Part shown: piece by piece, positions 20,773 to 30,580 of the stretch
Numbering within the stretch: position 1 is the first letter of the stretch
How the letters are laid out: every line of letters begins with the position of its first letter
NCBI RefSeq assembly: GCF_024054175.1
Contig: NZ_JAMXLA010000001.1
Location: 2,606,673 to 2,670,672, forward strand
Source: Flavobacterium sp. NRK1
GTDB taxonomy: Bacteria; Bacteroidota; Bacteroidia; Flavobacteriales; Flavobacteriaceae
DNA: 64,000 nucleotides
Direction of reading: 5' to 3'
Position numbers and translations under genes: made by a program
Notes under the pieces: generated by a model
The model's input: only the letters and a program-made list of their open reading frames with translations
What the model was told of the DNA's origin: nothing
Database searches by the model: none

Positions 20773-21804
20773 ATGTACAAATCCTTAATAAGGCCGATAC
20801 TGTTCCGTTTTGATCCGGAAAAAATACACCATTTTACTTTTTCCACAATTCGTTTTCTTGATAGTATCCCGGGATTTCCGGTACTGTTCAGATCACTGTA
20901 TGAAGTAAAAGATCCGCGTCTTGAGCGTGAGGTATTCGGACTTAAGTTCAAAAACCCTGTAGGACTGGCAGCAGGTATGGATAAAGATGCGAAGATGTTC
21001 AAAGAGTTTTCAGACCTTGGATTCGGATTTATAGAAATTGGTACACTTACGCCAAAAGCACAGGAAGGAAACCCTAAAAAAAGATCATTCAGGTTAAAGG
21101 CAGACAGTGCTATTATTAACCGTATGGGCTTTAATAACGGGGGAGTACAGGAAGCTGTAGAACGCCTTAAAAAGAACCCTGCAGGAAAAGGACATGTACT
21201 TATTGGAGGTAACATAGGCAAAAATAAAGTTACTCCTAATGAAGAGGCAGTTAACGATTATGAGATATGCTTTGATGCACTATATGATTATGTAGATTAT
21301 TTTGTGGTAAATGTAAGTTCGCCAAATACACCTAATTTAAGAGAATTACAGGATAAAGAACCGCTTACAAGGCTATTGCAAACGCTTCAGGATAAGAATG
21401 CCGTTAAACCAAAGCAAAAACCTATTTTACTTAAAATAGCACCGGATCTTACTAATGAACAATTACTGGATATAATAGATATAGTTAAAACTACTAACAT
21501 TGCCGGCGTTATTGCTACCAATACCACTATTTCACGTGAAGGACTTGTATCTCCTGATAAAACTGAAATGGGAGGATTAAGTGGTAAACCACTTACTAAG
21601 CGATCTACAGAGGTAATCAGGTTTCTTTCGGAGAAAAGTAATAAAGCATTCCCGATTATTGGGGTAGGAGGGATACATACTCCTGAAGATGCCATTGAAA
21701 AACTGGAAGCCGGTGCGAGCCTTATCCAGCTTTATACAGGTTTTATTTATGAAGGCCCTGCACTTATAAAAGCTATTAATAAGAAGCTTTTAAAAGATGC
21801 ATAA
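20773..21804 (+). CDS. pyrD: Dihydroorotate dehydrogenase (quinone), class 2
   Basis: Fourth step of pyrimidine synthesis, passing electrons to quinone at the membrane. 343 residues. The N-terminal amphipathic segment ([22 protein letters not shown]) is the class 2 membrane-associated helix. [13 protein letters not shown] and [20 protein letters not shown] bind [15 protein letters not shown] carries the catalytic Ser of class 2; [11 protein letters not shown] and [12 protein letters not shown] complete the barrel. Monocistronic. Confidence 0.96.
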   Translation: MYKSLIRPILFRFDPEKIHHFTFSTIRFLDSIPGFPVLFRSLYEVKDPRLEREVFGLKFKNPVGLAAGMDKDAKMFKEFSDLGFGFIEIGTLTPKAQEGNPKKRSFRLKADSAIINRMGFNNGGVQEAVERLKKNPAGKGHVLIGGNIGKNKVTPNEEAVNDYEICFDALYDYVDYFVVNVSSPNTPNLRELQDKEPLTRLLQTLQDKNAVKPKQKPILLKIAPDLTNEQLLDIIDIVKTTNIAGVIATNTTISREGLVSPDKTEMGGLSGKPLTKRSTEVIRFLSEKSNKAFPIIGVGGIHTPEDAIEKLEAGASLIQLYTGFIYEGPALIKAINKKLLKDA

Positions 21805-21852
21805 GGTACTTTAAGCCTGAATTTTTTAACAACAGCAATTACAAGTCTTAAA

Positions 21853-21892
21853 GAAAACGTTTTCGTAAATAGGTGAATTCTTATTATCTTTG
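21853..21892 (+). promoter_or_regulatory. Palindromic operator and promoter of HMG-CoA lyase gene
   Basis: A 12-bp perfect palindrome GAAAACGTTTTC (21853-21864) is followed after 20 nt by TATCTTTG (21885-21892), a -7 element. The palindrome sits where the -33 box would be, as a repressor site might. The start codon is only 7 nt after the -7 element, so the mRNA may be leaderless. Confidence 0.5.
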
Positions 21893-21899
21893 AACCTTT

Positions 21900-22763
21900 A
21901 TGGAAAAGATTAAAATTATTGAATGTCCAAGAGATGCCATGCAGGGCATCAAGGCATTTATACCTACCAATAGAAAAATAAGCTATATCCAGTCTTTATT
22001 AAGAATAGGATATGACACCATAGATTTCGGAAGTTTTGTATCACCAAAAGCTATCCCGCAGATGCAGGATACCGCCGAGCTGCTTGCGGGACTCGATCTT
22101 TCTTCAACCCAAAGCAAACTTCTGGCTATTATAGCAAATATACAAGGGGCGCAAATGGCAGCGCAACATGCAGAAATTCGTTATTTAGGTTACCCTTTTT
22201 CTATTTCTGAGAATTTCCAGATGCGAAATACCCATAAAACCATAGCAGAGTCAATAGTTACATTACAGGAAATATTAAACATTGCCGATGCATCCAATAA
22301 AGAAGTTGTTGCTTACCTTTCTATGGGGTTTGGTAATCCTTACGGTGATCCGTGGAATGTAGAGATAGTAGGAGAGTGGACTGAAAAACTGGCTGCTATG
22401 GGAGTAAAAATCCTCTCTTTAAGTGATACAGTTGGAAGTTCTACCCCCGATGTTATTGATTACCTTTTTGCTAATCTTATTCCTAAATATCCTGAAATCG
22501 AATTTGGAGCACACCTGCACACTACTCCTGATAAATGGTTTGAAAAAGTAGATGCAGCCTACAAAGCAGGATGCAAACGTTTTGATGGTGCCATACAAGG
22601 CTTTGGCGGATGCCCAATGGCTAAAGATGATCTTACAGGCAATATGCCTACAGAGCGTATGCTATCCTACTTTACCGCAGCAAAAGCAGATACCAATATG
22701 AACCCAATGAGCTTTGAAAGTGCCTATAACGAAGCTACTAAATTATTTGGGGAGTTTCATTAA
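21900..22763 (+). CDS. Hydroxymethylglutaryl-CoA lyase
   Basis: Cleaves HMG-CoA to acetoacetate and acetyl-CoA, the last step of leucine breakdown. 287 residues. ECPRDAMQGIKAFIPTNRK is the N-terminal barrel strand with the metal Asp; LSDTVGSSTP and GAHLHTTPD carry further metal ligands (His-x-His); GFGGCPMAKDDLTGNMPTE matches the HMG-CoA lyase signature with its catalytic Cys. The first residues (ECPRDAMQ) differ from the usual ExxRDGLQ, with Ala for Gly, but the catalytic Arg-Asp is kept. Monocistronic. Confidence 0.88.
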   Translation: MEKIKIIECPRDAMQGIKAFIPTNRKISYIQSLLRIGYDTIDFGSFVSPKAIPQMQDTAELLAGLDLSSTQSKLLAIIANIQGAQMAAQHAEIRYLGYPFSISENFQMRNTHKTIAESIVTLQEILNIADASNKEVVAYLSMGFGNPYGDPWNVEIVGEWTEKLAAMGVKILSLSDTVGSSTPDVIDYLFANLIPKYPEIEFGAHLHTTPDKWFEKVDAAYKAGCKRFDGAIQGFGGCPMAKDDLTGNMPTERMLSYFTAAKADTNMNPMSFESAYNEATKLFGEFH

Positions 22764-22836
22764 AGTATAAATCATGACTATATGATCATAAAAATATTTT
22801 ATGGTCTTATCTATTTTACAATTCCTAAAAAAGTGT

Positions 22837-22844
22837 TATATTTG
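22837..22844 (+). promoter_or_regulatory. -7 element of guaB
   Basis: TATATTTG, 26 nt before the guaB start codon. Exact match to TAnnTTTG. Confidence 0.5.
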
Positions 22845-22870
22845 CACGCAATTTAACTACAAATTGCAGC

Positions 22871-24343
22871 ATGAAAGCACATACAAATAAAATCATCGGC
22901 GAAGGTCTTACTTACGATGATGTTCTGCTAGTACCTAACTACTCTGAAATATTACCTCGCGAAGTTAGCATTCAGTCTAAATTCTCAAGAAACATAACGC
23001 TAAACGTTCCTATTGTATCTGCCGCTATGGATACTGTTACCGAAAGTGCAATGGCTATCGCTATGGCACGCGAAGGCGGTATAGGGGTTTTACATAAAAA
23101 CATGACGATCGATCAGCAGGCAGCTGAGGTTCGTAAAGTTAAAAGGGCTGAGTCGGGTATGATTATCGATCCTGTAACGCTTCCACTTACGGCTAATGTA
23201 GGCGATGCTAAAAATGTAATGCGTGAGTATAGCATTGGCGGTATTCCGGTAGTGGATGCAGACGGTACTCTTAAAGGTATTGTTACTAATCGTGACCTTA
23301 GGTTCGAAAAAGAAAACAGCCGTTCTATTCTTGAAGTAATGACTACCGAAAATTTGGTAACTGCCGCCGAAGGTACTACGCTACAGGTTGCTGAAGGCAT
23401 TCTTCAAAAAAATAAAATTGAAAAACTACCTGTTGTAAACAACGATTACAAACTGGTTGGGCTTATTACTTTCAGGGATATAACTAAACTTACCCAGAAA
23501 CCAATAGCTAATAAAGATAAATTCGGAAGGCTTCGTGTTGCTGCTGCTCTTGGAGTTACTGCCGATGCAGTTCAACGTGCAGAAGCGCTTGTAAATGCAG
23601 GCGTAGATGCTGTTATTATTGATACAGCTCACGGACATACCAAAGGTGTGGTAACTGTACTAAAAGAGGTAAAAGCTAAATTCCCTGAACTGGATGTAGT
23701 AGTAGGTAACATTGCAACTCCTGAAGCGGCACTTTACCTTGCTGAAAATGGTGCTGATGCTGTGAAAGTAGGTATCGGACCAGGTTCTATATGTACTACA
23801 CGTGTAGTTGCAGGGGTTGGTTTCCCACAATTCTCAGCAGTTCTTGAAGTAGCTGCTGCTCTTAAAGGTACAGGTGTTCCTGTAATTGCAGATGGTGGTA
23901 TTCGTTATACAGGTGATATTCCTAAAGCACTTGCTGCCGGAGCCGACTGTGTAATGTTAGGCTCACTGCTTGCAGGTACTAAAGAATCTCCTGGTGAGAC
24001 TATTATATTTGAAGGAAGGAAATTCAAATCATACCGTGGTATGGGTTCTGTAGAGGCTATGAAAGAAGGTTCTAAAGACCGTTACTTCCAGGATGTAGAG
24101 GATGATGTTAAAAAACTAGTTCCGGAAGGTATTGTTGGTCGTGTACCTTACAAAGGAGAGCTTTTTGAAAGCATGCTTCAGTTCATTGGAGGTCTTCGTG
24201 CAGGTATGGGATACTGTGGTGCTAAAGATATACCTACACTACAGGAATCAAGCCGTTTTGTTCGTCTTACATCAAGCGGAATTGCCGAAAGCCATCCTCA
24301 TAATGTAACCATTACAAAAGAGGCTCCTAACTATTCAAGATAA
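22871..24343 (+). CDS. guaB: Inosine-5'-monophosphate dehydrogenase
   Basis: Oxidises IMP to XMP, the committed step to GMP. 490 residues. Barrel halves flank two CBS domains (about 95-205: [54 protein letters not shown]). The catalytic loop [11 protein letters not shown] holds the active Cys; the flap contains [26 protein letters not shown]. Complete and typical. A single gene between its promoter and a terminator at 24373-24416. Confidence 0.97.
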   Translation: MKAHTNKIIGEGLTYDDVLLVPNYSEILPREVSIQSKFSRNITLNVPIVSAAMDTVTESAMAIAMAREGGIGVLHKNMTIDQQAAEVRKVKRAESGMIIDPVTLPLTANVGDAKNVMREYSIGGIPVVDADGTLKGIVTNRDLRFEKENSRSILEVMTTENLVTAAEGTTLQVAEGILQKNKIEKLPVVNNDYKLVGLITFRDITKLTQKPIANKDKFGRLRVAAALGVTADAVQRAEALVNAGVDAVIIDTAHGHTKGVVTVLKEVKAKFPELDVVVGNIATPEAALYLAENGADAVKVGIGPGSICTTRVVAGVGFPQFSAVLEVAAALKGTGVPVIADGGIRYTGDIPKALAAGADCVMLGSLLAGTKESPGETIIFEGRKFKSYRGMGSVEAMKEGSKDRYFQDVEDDVKKLVPEGIVGRVPYKGELFESMLQFIGGLRAGMGYCGAKDIPTLQESSRFVRLTSSGIAESHPHNVTITKEAPNYSR

Positions 24344-24372
24344 ATCATAAGATAGTATAATAAATGAAAAAG

Positions 24373-24416
24373 GCATAAGAAAGAAGTTTAATAGCTTCGG
24401 TCTTATGCTTTTTTTT
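24373..24416. terminator. Terminator between guaB and the antiporter gene
   Basis: GCATAAGA (24373-24380) pairs with TCTTATGC (24401-24408), with an inner GAAG/CTTC stem, and is followed by eight T. An A run on the left allows use from both sides. Confidence 0.8.
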
Positions 24417-24418
24417 GT

Positions 24419-26311
24419 TTAATCTGTTGTTGCGTTATTTTCTTCCTGGCGCTCTTTTCTTAGAGCGGTACTTTCCCAGGCATGGTCATTAGCACCAAGT
24501 TGTGCATAAAGGTCATTACGTAACAATTGTTCCTGCATTTGAATTTCTTCCATAGCAGACATAAGGAAAGCTTTTTTATCATGACGCTTTTCTGCAAGCC
24601 TGAATATAGACTGTTCATCATATTTTATAAATCGCTGTCCCTGTCGCGTAGCTGTATAACGCCTGTGGCCCATTTCTACAAGTGCATCAACACCTAAGTG
24701 AACGGCACTGTACATATTTTCCCTGTAAAAGTCTTTTACGCCCATATCGACCAATTCAAAAGCATCACTGCGGTTTCTGGCACGTGCAAGTACTTTGAGA
24801 TCAGGAAAATGCTTTTTTATCATCTCAACCACATCAAGGTTTACTCTCGGGTTGTCTATTGCAGCAATAAAGAGCTTGGCATTCTCACAGCCTGCTGCTT
24901 TTAATAGTTCTAGCCGTGACGCATCGCCATAATATACCTTGAACCCCATTTTTCTGAGCGAATCTACCCTGTCAGAGTCCATGTCAAGTACAGTTGCCGA
25001 TATACCGTTTGTTTTTAAAAGGCGCACTATAGTACTCCCAAAGTTGCCAAACCCTGCAATAATTACATCGTTTTGCTCATCAATATTGTCAAAATTCTTT
25101 TTAGAAGGGTTTTCTTTAACCCCAAAGAAAGGATCTATCCATTTTTCATTTATAAGTAATAAAAATGGTGTGCCAAGCATGCTTATTGCAATAACCGCCA
25201 TCATTTGGTTAGACAGTTCAACAGGCATAAGGTTAAGCTGTAGTGCAAAACCAAGAATTACAAACCCAAATTCTCCTGCCTGGCTTAATGCAAATGAAAA
25301 AAGTATATTCTGATCCTGGCTTTTTTTATAGAATTTCCCGATAGCCAGAAGAACAAAGAATTTTATAGTGTTAAAAATGGTGGTGAATATTATTATAAAT
25401 GCCGGATCGGCTATTATAAGTCTAAAGTTAATAGACGCACCTACACCAATAAAAAATAATCCTAAGAGCAGACCTTTAAAAGGAGCTATATCTCCCTCGA
25501 GCTCGTGTTTAAACTCGCTATTGGCTAATACCATTCCTGCCAAAAATGCCCCTAAAGCCGGGCTTAATCCTACAATCTGCATCATGAAAGAAACTCCCAC
25601 AACCAGTAGCAGCGCTGAAGCAGTGAAGAGTTCCTGAAGCCTTGTTTTTGCTATTATATGCAATAAGGGTACTATAAGGTAGCGTCCTCCTAAATATACC
25701 ACGCCAATAGTTCCCAATACTATTAGTGTTTGTAACCAACTCTGTAGGTCTGATATTAACGACTTGTCTGTCTGTTCTGTAACAATGCTTCCATCGGCAA
25801 GCAATGGCAGAATGGCCATTATTGGTATTACGGCTATATCCTGAAAAAGCAATACTGCAAACGATGAACGCCCCATTGATGTTTTGCTGAGTCCCTTTTC
25901 CTTTAATGTCTGCATTACAATAGCTGTAGAAGATAATGTAAGAGCAAGGGAGATTACAAGTGTAGTGCGCCATTCCCAACGTAACACGAACGAACACGCA
26001 ATAAAAAGCACTGCAGCCGTACCCACAACCTGCATAGTGCCCATACCGATAATAAAGCGGCGCATACGCCAAAATTTATGAGGCTCAAGTTCGAGACCGA
26101 TAAGGAAAAGCATCATAACAACACCAAATTCAGCGAAGTGCATAATATCTTCTCCTTCCTGTCCGATTAAACCCAATACATATGGGCCAATTATAATTCC
26201 GGCAAATAGATAGCCCAATATAGAGCTTAAACCTATTTTTTTGGCAATAGGCACACATACCACAGCAGCAGTAAGGTATATAATGGCCTGAAAGAAAAAG
26301 CTTTCCTGCAT
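24419..26311 (-). CDS. CPA2-type cation:proton antiporter with RCK domain (KefB/KefC-like)
   Basis: 630 residues. About 12 membrane helices (residues 5-385) of the Na/H-exchanger fold: SILGYLFAGIIIGPYVLG, LFLIGLELEPHKFW, LTLSSTAIVMQTL. A TrkA-N/RCK domain follows (about 405-520: VIIAGFGNFGSTIVRLLK, VLDMDSDRVDSLRKMGFKVYYGDASR), which binds a nucleotide and gates transport. The C-terminal 100 residues are charged and cytoplasmic. The likely role is potassium efflux in response to electrophiles. The neighbouring quinone-reductase-like gene is the classic KefF-type ancillary partner. Confidence 0.92.
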   Translation of the reverse strand: MQESFFFQAIIYLTAAVVCVPIAKKIGLSSILGYLFAGIIIGPYVLGLIGQEGEDIMHFAEFGVVMMLFLIGLELEPHKFWRMRRFIIGMGTMQVVGTAAVLFIACSFVLRWEWRTTLVISLALTLSSTAIVMQTLKEKGLSKTSMGRSSFAVLLFQDIAVIPIMAILPLLADGSIVTEQTDKSLISDLQSWLQTLIVLGTIGVVYLGGRYLIVPLLHIIAKTRLQELFTASALLLVVGVSFMMQIVGLSPALGAFLAGMVLANSEFKHELEGDIAPFKGLLLGLFFIGVGASINFRLIIADPAFIIIFTTIFNTIKFFVLLAIGKFYKKSQDQNILFSFALSQAGEFGFVILGFALQLNLMPVELSNQMMAVIAISMLGTPFLLLINEKWIDPFFGVKENPSKKNFDNIDEQNDVIIAGFGNFGSTIVRLLKTNGISATVLDMDSDRVDSLRKMGFKVYYGDASRLELLKAAGCENAKLFIAAIDNPRVNLDVVEMIKKHFPDLKVLARARNRSDAFELVDMGVKDFYRENMYSAVHLGVDALVEMGHRRYTATRQGQRFIKYDEQSIFRLAEKRHDKKAFLMSAMEEIQMQEQLLRNDLYAQLGANDHAWESTALRKERQEENNATTD

Positions 26312-26315
26312 AATT

Positions 26316-26918
26316 TTATCCTAATTGAGTTTTAAACCAGTCATTAAAGTAATGAAAACCTGTAAGTTCTTTTGGGTCAAAAGGTTTGTTTTCCAAATAT
26401 TCCAGCACCTGCCCGTATAACTTTGCATATTTCTGATAACCATCTTCATTCATAGAATGTGTACCGTGTATTACGAAGGGCGGAAGGTATGTCATATTAC
26501 ATACTTTTGCCGTTTGGCAGAAGGGTTCCAGTAATTGCGGAATCGTGAAAAAATCGCGTCCGGTAGGGCTGTAGTTTTCTTTTCGTCCACCAGTAGTTAT
26601 TGCTTGTAATAACAGTTTTCCTTTTAAGGCAAAGCCTTCTTTACCATATGCCCATCCGTGCTCTAAAACAATATCTATCCATTGCTTTAAAAGAGGAGGG
26701 CAGCTATACCAATACATTGGATGATGCCATATAATTATATCGTGAAGCATTAATAATTCCTGCTCCCGTTTCATATCAATATCGAATTCCGGATATTCCT
26801 GATAAAGGTCGTGAAAAGTAATATTTGGCGAGTCGGGTATATGACTTACCAATGCACTATTAGCATTCGATTTTTCGAATAAAGGATGTGCAAATAATAT
26901 CAGGATTTTATTGGGCAT
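26316..26918 (-). CDS. NAD(P)H quinone oxidoreductase, KefF-like
   Basis: 200 residues with the flavodoxin-like fold of the NQO/KefF family. ILILFAHPLFEKSNANSALV is the FMN-binding start, IIWHHPMYWYSCPPLLKQWIDIVLEHGWAYG the dimer and substrate region, and LLLQAITTGGRKENY the FMN loop. In E. coli KefF stimulates KefC. Here the gene ends 4 nt before the KefC-like gene, in the same transcript, which supports that partnership. The promoter (26984-26991) lies about 65 nt upstream. Confidence 0.9.
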   Translation of the reverse strand: MPNKILILFAHPLFEKSNANSALVSHIPDSPNITFHDLYQEYPEFDIDMKREQELLMLHDIIIWHHPMYWYSCPPLLKQWIDIVLEHGWAYGKEGFALKGKLLLQAITTGGRKENYSPTGRDFFTIPQLLEPFCQTAKVCNMTYLPPFVIHGTHSMNEDGYQKYAKLYGQVLEYLENKPFDPKELTGFHYFNDWFKTQLG

Positions 26919-26983
26919 AGAAAAGCCTGTTTAAATTTGTGTGAAACGTTGTTTTTAGTCTTTAAGGTAATATTGCAATATAA

Positions 26984-27030
26984 CAAATATAATCCTTCAA
27001 GATTTTCTTGTTAGCCCTAAATATAGGGCT
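26984..27030 (-). promoter_or_regulatory. Promoter and palindromes upstream of the KefF-KefC operon
   Basis: On the minus strand TATATTTG (26991-26984) fits the -7 element. CAAGATTTTCTTG (26998-27010, 5-bp arms) and a hairpin AGCCCTA/TAGGGCT (27013-27030) lie just upstream. The first could be an operator; the second may belong to the end of purB transcription, though no T run follows. Confidence 0.4.
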
Positions 27031-27077
27031 TTATACAGGTGTTTCAGTAAAATTTAAACAGGCTTTAACATTTATGG

Positions 27078-28424
27078 TTATATGCCTAAATAGTTTGCAG
27101 GAGTTATCTGCATTAGCTCAGCTTTTATATCATCATTTACATTCAGGTTGCTTATAAATGTATGAATAGCTTGTTTATTTATAACAGTATTTGTTCTTGT
27201 AAGGTCTTTAAGAGCTTCATAAGGATTTGGATATCCTTCCCTACGAAGTATAGTCTGAATAGCTTCTGCAACAACAGCCCAGTTCTTCTCAAGATCTTCA
27301 GCAAACTTTTCTTCATTAAGCAATAGCTTATTAAGGCCTTTTAATGTTGCTTCAAAAGATATTATTGTGTGTCCCATTGGTACACCTATGTTTCTAAGTA
27401 CAGTACTGTCTGTAAGGTCACGCTGTAATCTTGATATTGGCAGTTTAGCGGAAAGATGCTCAAAAATAGCGTTTGCTATGCCCAGATTGCCTTCAGAGTT
27501 TTCAAAGTCAATAGGGTTAACTTTATGTGGCATTGCCGATGAGCCTATTTCCCCAGCTTTAATTTTCTGTTTAAAGTAATCCATAGACACGTATGTCCAT
27601 ATATCCCTATCAAGATCTATAAGTATGGTGTTGATGCGTTTAAGGGCATCAAAAAATGCTGCAAAATGGTCATAATGTTCAATTTGCGTAGTAGGGAACG
27701 AGTGTTTAAGCCCAAGAGTCCCTTCAACAAAATCGGCACCAAATTTTCTCCAGTCATTTTTTGGGTAAGCTACAAAATGCGCATTAAAATTACCCGTAGC
27801 GCCACCAAATTTAGCTGCAAAAGGCACATTGAAAAGTAAACGAAGCTGTTCTTCAAGGCGTTCTACAAATACCAGAATTTCTTTTCCTAAACGGGTAGGA
27901 GAGGCAGGTTGCCCATGAGTGCGGGCAAGCATTGATATATCTTTCCATTCTACGCTAAGCTCTTTTAGCTTGGCTATAACAGCAATAATCGATGGCAGGT
28001 ATACATTTTCAAAAGCTTCTTTTGTAGAAAGCGGTATTGCAGTATTATTAATATCCTGAGACGTAAGTCCAAAGTGAATAAATTCTTTGTAAGCCTCAAG
28101 GCCCAATTTGTCAAAACCTGCTTTTATAAAATATTCTACAGCTTTAACGTCATGGTTTGTTGTTTTCTCAATTTCTTTTATCTGAAGTGCATCTTCGGTT
28201 GAAAAGTTTTGGTAAAGGTCACGAAGTGCACCGAAAGTATTTTTATCTACACCTGCAAGCTGAGGTAAAGGCAGTTCGCAAAGTGCAATAAAGTACTCAA
28301 TTTCCACAAGCACGCGGTATTTTATAAGGGCTTCTTCAGAGAAATAAGCTGCCAATGGAGCTGTTTTGTTTCTGTATCTACCATCAATAGGCGATATGGC
28401 ATTCAGTTCAGATAAATTTTGCAT
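27078..28424 (-). CDS. purB: Adenylosuccinate lyase
   Basis: Acts twice in purine synthesis, releasing fumarate from SAICAR and from adenylosuccinate. 448 residues. TTNHDVKAVEYF and HFGLTSQDINNTA carry active-site residues, and EIGSSAMPHKVNPIDFENSEG is the fumarase/ASL signature with the catalytic Ser loop. The length and start (MQNLSELNAISPIDGRYRNKT) fit the E. coli PurB-like subgroup. Monocistronic. Confidence 0.97.
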   Translation of the reverse strand: MQNLSELNAISPIDGRYRNKTAPLAAYFSEEALIKYRVLVEIEYFIALCELPLPQLAGVDKNTFGALRDLYQNFSTEDALQIKEIEKTTNHDVKAVEYFIKAGFDKLGLEAYKEFIHFGLTSQDINNTAIPLSTKEAFENVYLPSIIAVIAKLKELSVEWKDISMLARTHGQPASPTRLGKEILVFVERLEEQLRLLFNVPFAAKFGGATGNFNAHFVAYPKNDWRKFGADFVEGTLGLKHSFPTTQIEHYDHFAAFFDALKRINTILIDLDRDIWTYVSMDYFKQKIKAGEIGSSAMPHKVNPIDFENSEGNLGIANAIFEHLSAKLPISRLQRDLTDSTVLRNIGVPMGHTIISFEATLKGLNKLLLNEEKFAEDLEKNWAVVAEAIQTILRREGYPNPYEALKDLTRTNTVINKQAIHTFISNLNVNDDIKAELMQITPANYLGI

Positions 28425-28503
28425 TGTTTTTAAGTGTCAAAATTAGAAGCCGCGAAGGTAAGAATTTTGAGGGGAATAATGAAAAGGATTGTTAACTATA
28501 AAA

Positions 28504-29193
28504 TTATAGCGTTTTCAATCTCTCTCTTACAACCGCCATACCCTCACTTGCTGTCATGGGTATATTTTCAATGTGGTAATGCATGATTGGTATTTTCCCC
28601 GGATTGGGATCAATATAAAATATAGGAGTATCTGGTTTTGCATATTCTACCAGCCCAGCCGCAGGATATACCTGCATAGATGTACCCACTATAATAATAT
28701 AATCGGCTTCTTCAACAATATCTATAGCATCGGCAATTGCCGGAACAGCTTCGCCAAACCAAACTATATGCGGGCGTAGCTGATAGCCATCAGTATGCAG
28801 GTCGCCAATATTAATATCGGTTTTCCAGTCTATAATATCAAATTCGTTGTGAATACTGCGGGCTTTAAGTAATTCGCCGTGCAGGTGTAAAACGTTGGTA
28901 CTTCCGGCGCGTTCATGCAGGTCATCTACGTTTTGGGTTATGATGTGTACATCAAAGTCTTTTTCAAGTTCGGCAGCAACTATATGTCCGCGATTAGGGT
29001 GTACTTCAAAAAGCTGCTGGCGGCGTTTATTGTAAAAATCCAGCACAAGCGCCTGGTTTTTACGCCACCCTTCAGGCGATGCTACTTCCATAACATCATG
29101 TCCTTCCCATAATCCTCCGGCGTCGCGAAAAGTTTTAATGCCGCTTTCGGCACTCATCCCGGCACCGGAGAGTATGACAAGTTTCTTCTTCAT
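28504..29193 (-). CDS. cobB: NAD-dependent protein deacylase (sirtuin, CobB-like)
   Basis: 229 residues. GAGMSAESGIKTFRD and ITQNVDDLHERAGS bind NAD; LHLHGELLK has the catalytic His; HIVWFGEAVP and IIVGTSMQVYPAAGL complete the fold. The FYNKRR segment has the Tyr-x-x-Arg pair that marks desuccinylase/demalonylase (class III) sirtuins. The small domain between HGE and RPHIVWFGE contains no cysteines, so the structural zinc of E. coli CobB is absent. It follows the anti-sigma gene by 7 nt, so it is probably in the sigma operon. Confidence 0.92.
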   Translation of the reverse strand: MKKKLVILSGAGMSAESGIKTFRDAGGLWEGHDVMEVASPEGWRKNQALVLDFYNKRRQQLFEVHPNRGHIVAAELEKDFDVHIITQNVDDLHERAGSTNVLHLHGELLKARSIHNEFDIIDWKTDINIGDLHTDGYQLRPHIVWFGEAVPAIADAIDIVEEADYIIIVGTSMQVYPAAGLVEYAKPDTPIFYIDPNPGKIPIMHYHIENIPMTASEGMAVVRERLKTL

Positions 29194-29200
29194 GTATTGC

Positions 29201-29986
29201 TTATACTTTTCCTAAAGTATATAATTGTTCCATAGTAGGAGAAGGGCTTCCGCCTTCCGGCTCAAGTGTGATACCAAAAGCCTGGGCTCCTTCAAAATTA
29301 TCAACCGCTATAATACCTTTGCTGTCTGCAACTTTGTTTTTGTCAAGCACACCTATGCTTGTTGGTGTGATAGGATTTAGCATTAATGCCCAAACCTGGT
29401 ATACTTTGCCTTCCGGTGCTTTTGGCAGTCCGGCAATATCTACATATATCTGGTTTTTATCGTCATTAACATACACTTTAGCAAATGCATTTGGTGCTGC
29501 CTGTTGCCCTTCAAGCGTAACAACTGTGTTGCTTTTTTCACGAACTATGCTAAGTGCTTTTTCGTTTTGTGTATTTTCTTTAGTAACACTGGCAAGCATC
29601 TGCTGGTATTTATCCCTTTGCACTGATGCAGACTGTACTTCCTGAGTTGCCTCGTTGTATTTATAATACTGTATGCCTAAACCAAACATTAAAATAACTG
29701 CAGCTGCCCATCCAATATAAGACGTAGTACTGCTTCTGCGCGGCTGCATCTGTACAACGCCCGAATGCTTATCTATAAGCTCCTGGCGTATTCTGTTATA
29801 TACTTCCGGAGACAGGTGTGGAGACACGCTGTAAGACAGGTTTACAATAGCTTTTTCTATTGATAGTATTTCGGCCTGTACTTCCGGATGCCGGCTGGCC
29901 ATTTCCTGTACTGCTTTATTTTCTTCTTCGGTAAGTACTCCAAAGATATAAAGCTCTAAAATTCCTGATTCTATATACTCTTCCAT
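29201..29986 (-). CDS. Anti-sigma factor, RskA-like
   Basis: 261 residues. An N-terminal cytoplasmic part (about 1-85) with YIESGILELYIFGVLTEEENKAV, the anti-sigma zinc-finger-like start without its Cys motif; one membrane helix (about 90-107, IGWAAAVILMFGLGI); a coiled-coil; and the RskA C-terminal domain (about 170-261, KVYQVWALMLNP, FGITLEPEGGSPSPT). It overlaps the sigma factor gene by one base (TAATG), which assures co-expression. It would hold the sigma factor at the membrane until a signal releases it. Confidence 0.9.
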   Translation of the reverse strand: MEEYIESGILELYIFGVLTEEENKAVQEMASRHPEVQAEILSIEKAIVNLSYSVSPHLSPEVYNRIRQELIDKHSGVVQMQPRRSSTTSYIGWAAAVILMFGLGIQYYKYNEATQEVQSASVQRDKYQQMLASVTKENTQNEKALSIVREKSNTVVTLEGQQAAPNAFAKVYVNDDKNQIYVDIAGLPKAPEGKVYQVWALMLNPITPTSIGVLDKNKVADSKGIIAVDNFEGAQAFGITLEPEGGSPSPTMEQLYTLGKV

Positions 29987-30516
29987 TATACCTCTAATAT
30001 CGTTCTTAAATCTTTAATGCAATTTCTGTTTTGTGTTTTTACCGTACCTAATGGCATAGCTAATTCTTCAGAGGCTTCCTGTTGAGTATAGCCTTTAAAG
30101 AATAAGAGTTCAATAATGCGCACGCAGGTTGGTTTTAACTTCTTAATGAACTCACGAATACCTATGGCGTCTATCTTATTGACTACCGTTGCATTGTGGT
30201 CAAGAATATGTACGAAATTATCAACGGAGAGGTTTTTTAAATTTTTATTATGATCTTTAGAGCGAAGCCTGTCTATAGCAGCGTTTCGGGATATATTAAG
30301 TATCCAGGTAAAAAACCGGCCTTTAGTATCATTATAGGAATCAATGTTTTTCCAGATTTTTACAAAAACTTCCTGTAAAACATCTTCGGCTTCTTCTTTG
30401 TTTTTCAGAAGGTTGTAAATAACGCCGTATAGGCTTTTAGAATACATGTCATACAGCGTGGTAAATGCATTGCTGTCTTTTTTGTAGATTTGCTCTAGTA
30501 ATTCTTCCTGTGTCAT
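29986..30516 (-). CDS. ECF-type RNA polymerase sigma factor
   Basis: 176 residues, sigma-70 family, group 4. Region 2 (about 10-80: YDMYSKSLYGVIYNLLKNKEEAEDVLQEVFVKIWKNI and RFFTWILNISRNAAIDRLRS) and region 4 (about 120-172: RIIELLFFKGYTQQEASEELAMPLGTVKTQNRNCIKDLR) are both complete; region 3 is absent. Paired with the RskA-like anti-sigma gene that overlaps it. The regulon cannot be read here; the divergent trmH gene 65 nt away could share its control region. Confidence 0.94.
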   Translation of the reverse strand: MTQEELLEQIYKKDSNAFTTLYDMYSKSLYGVIYNLLKNKEEAEDVLQEVFVKIWKNIDSYNDTKGRFFTWILNISRNAAIDRLRSKDHNKNLKNLSVDNFVHILDHNATVVNKIDAIGIREFIKKLKPTCVRIIELLFFKGYTQQEASEELAMPLGTVKTQNRNCIKDLRTILEV

Positions 30517-30580
30517 TCGGTTTTAAAGTTAGTTTGGCACATCTAATATAGTAAAAAATTCTAAAGGCAACTCTTACGCA

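Noticed and set aside
25518..26072. 184-codon frame inside the antiporter gene
   Set aside because: Alternate-frame shadow of the membrane-helix coding region, with Cys and Tyr excess typical of such shadows.
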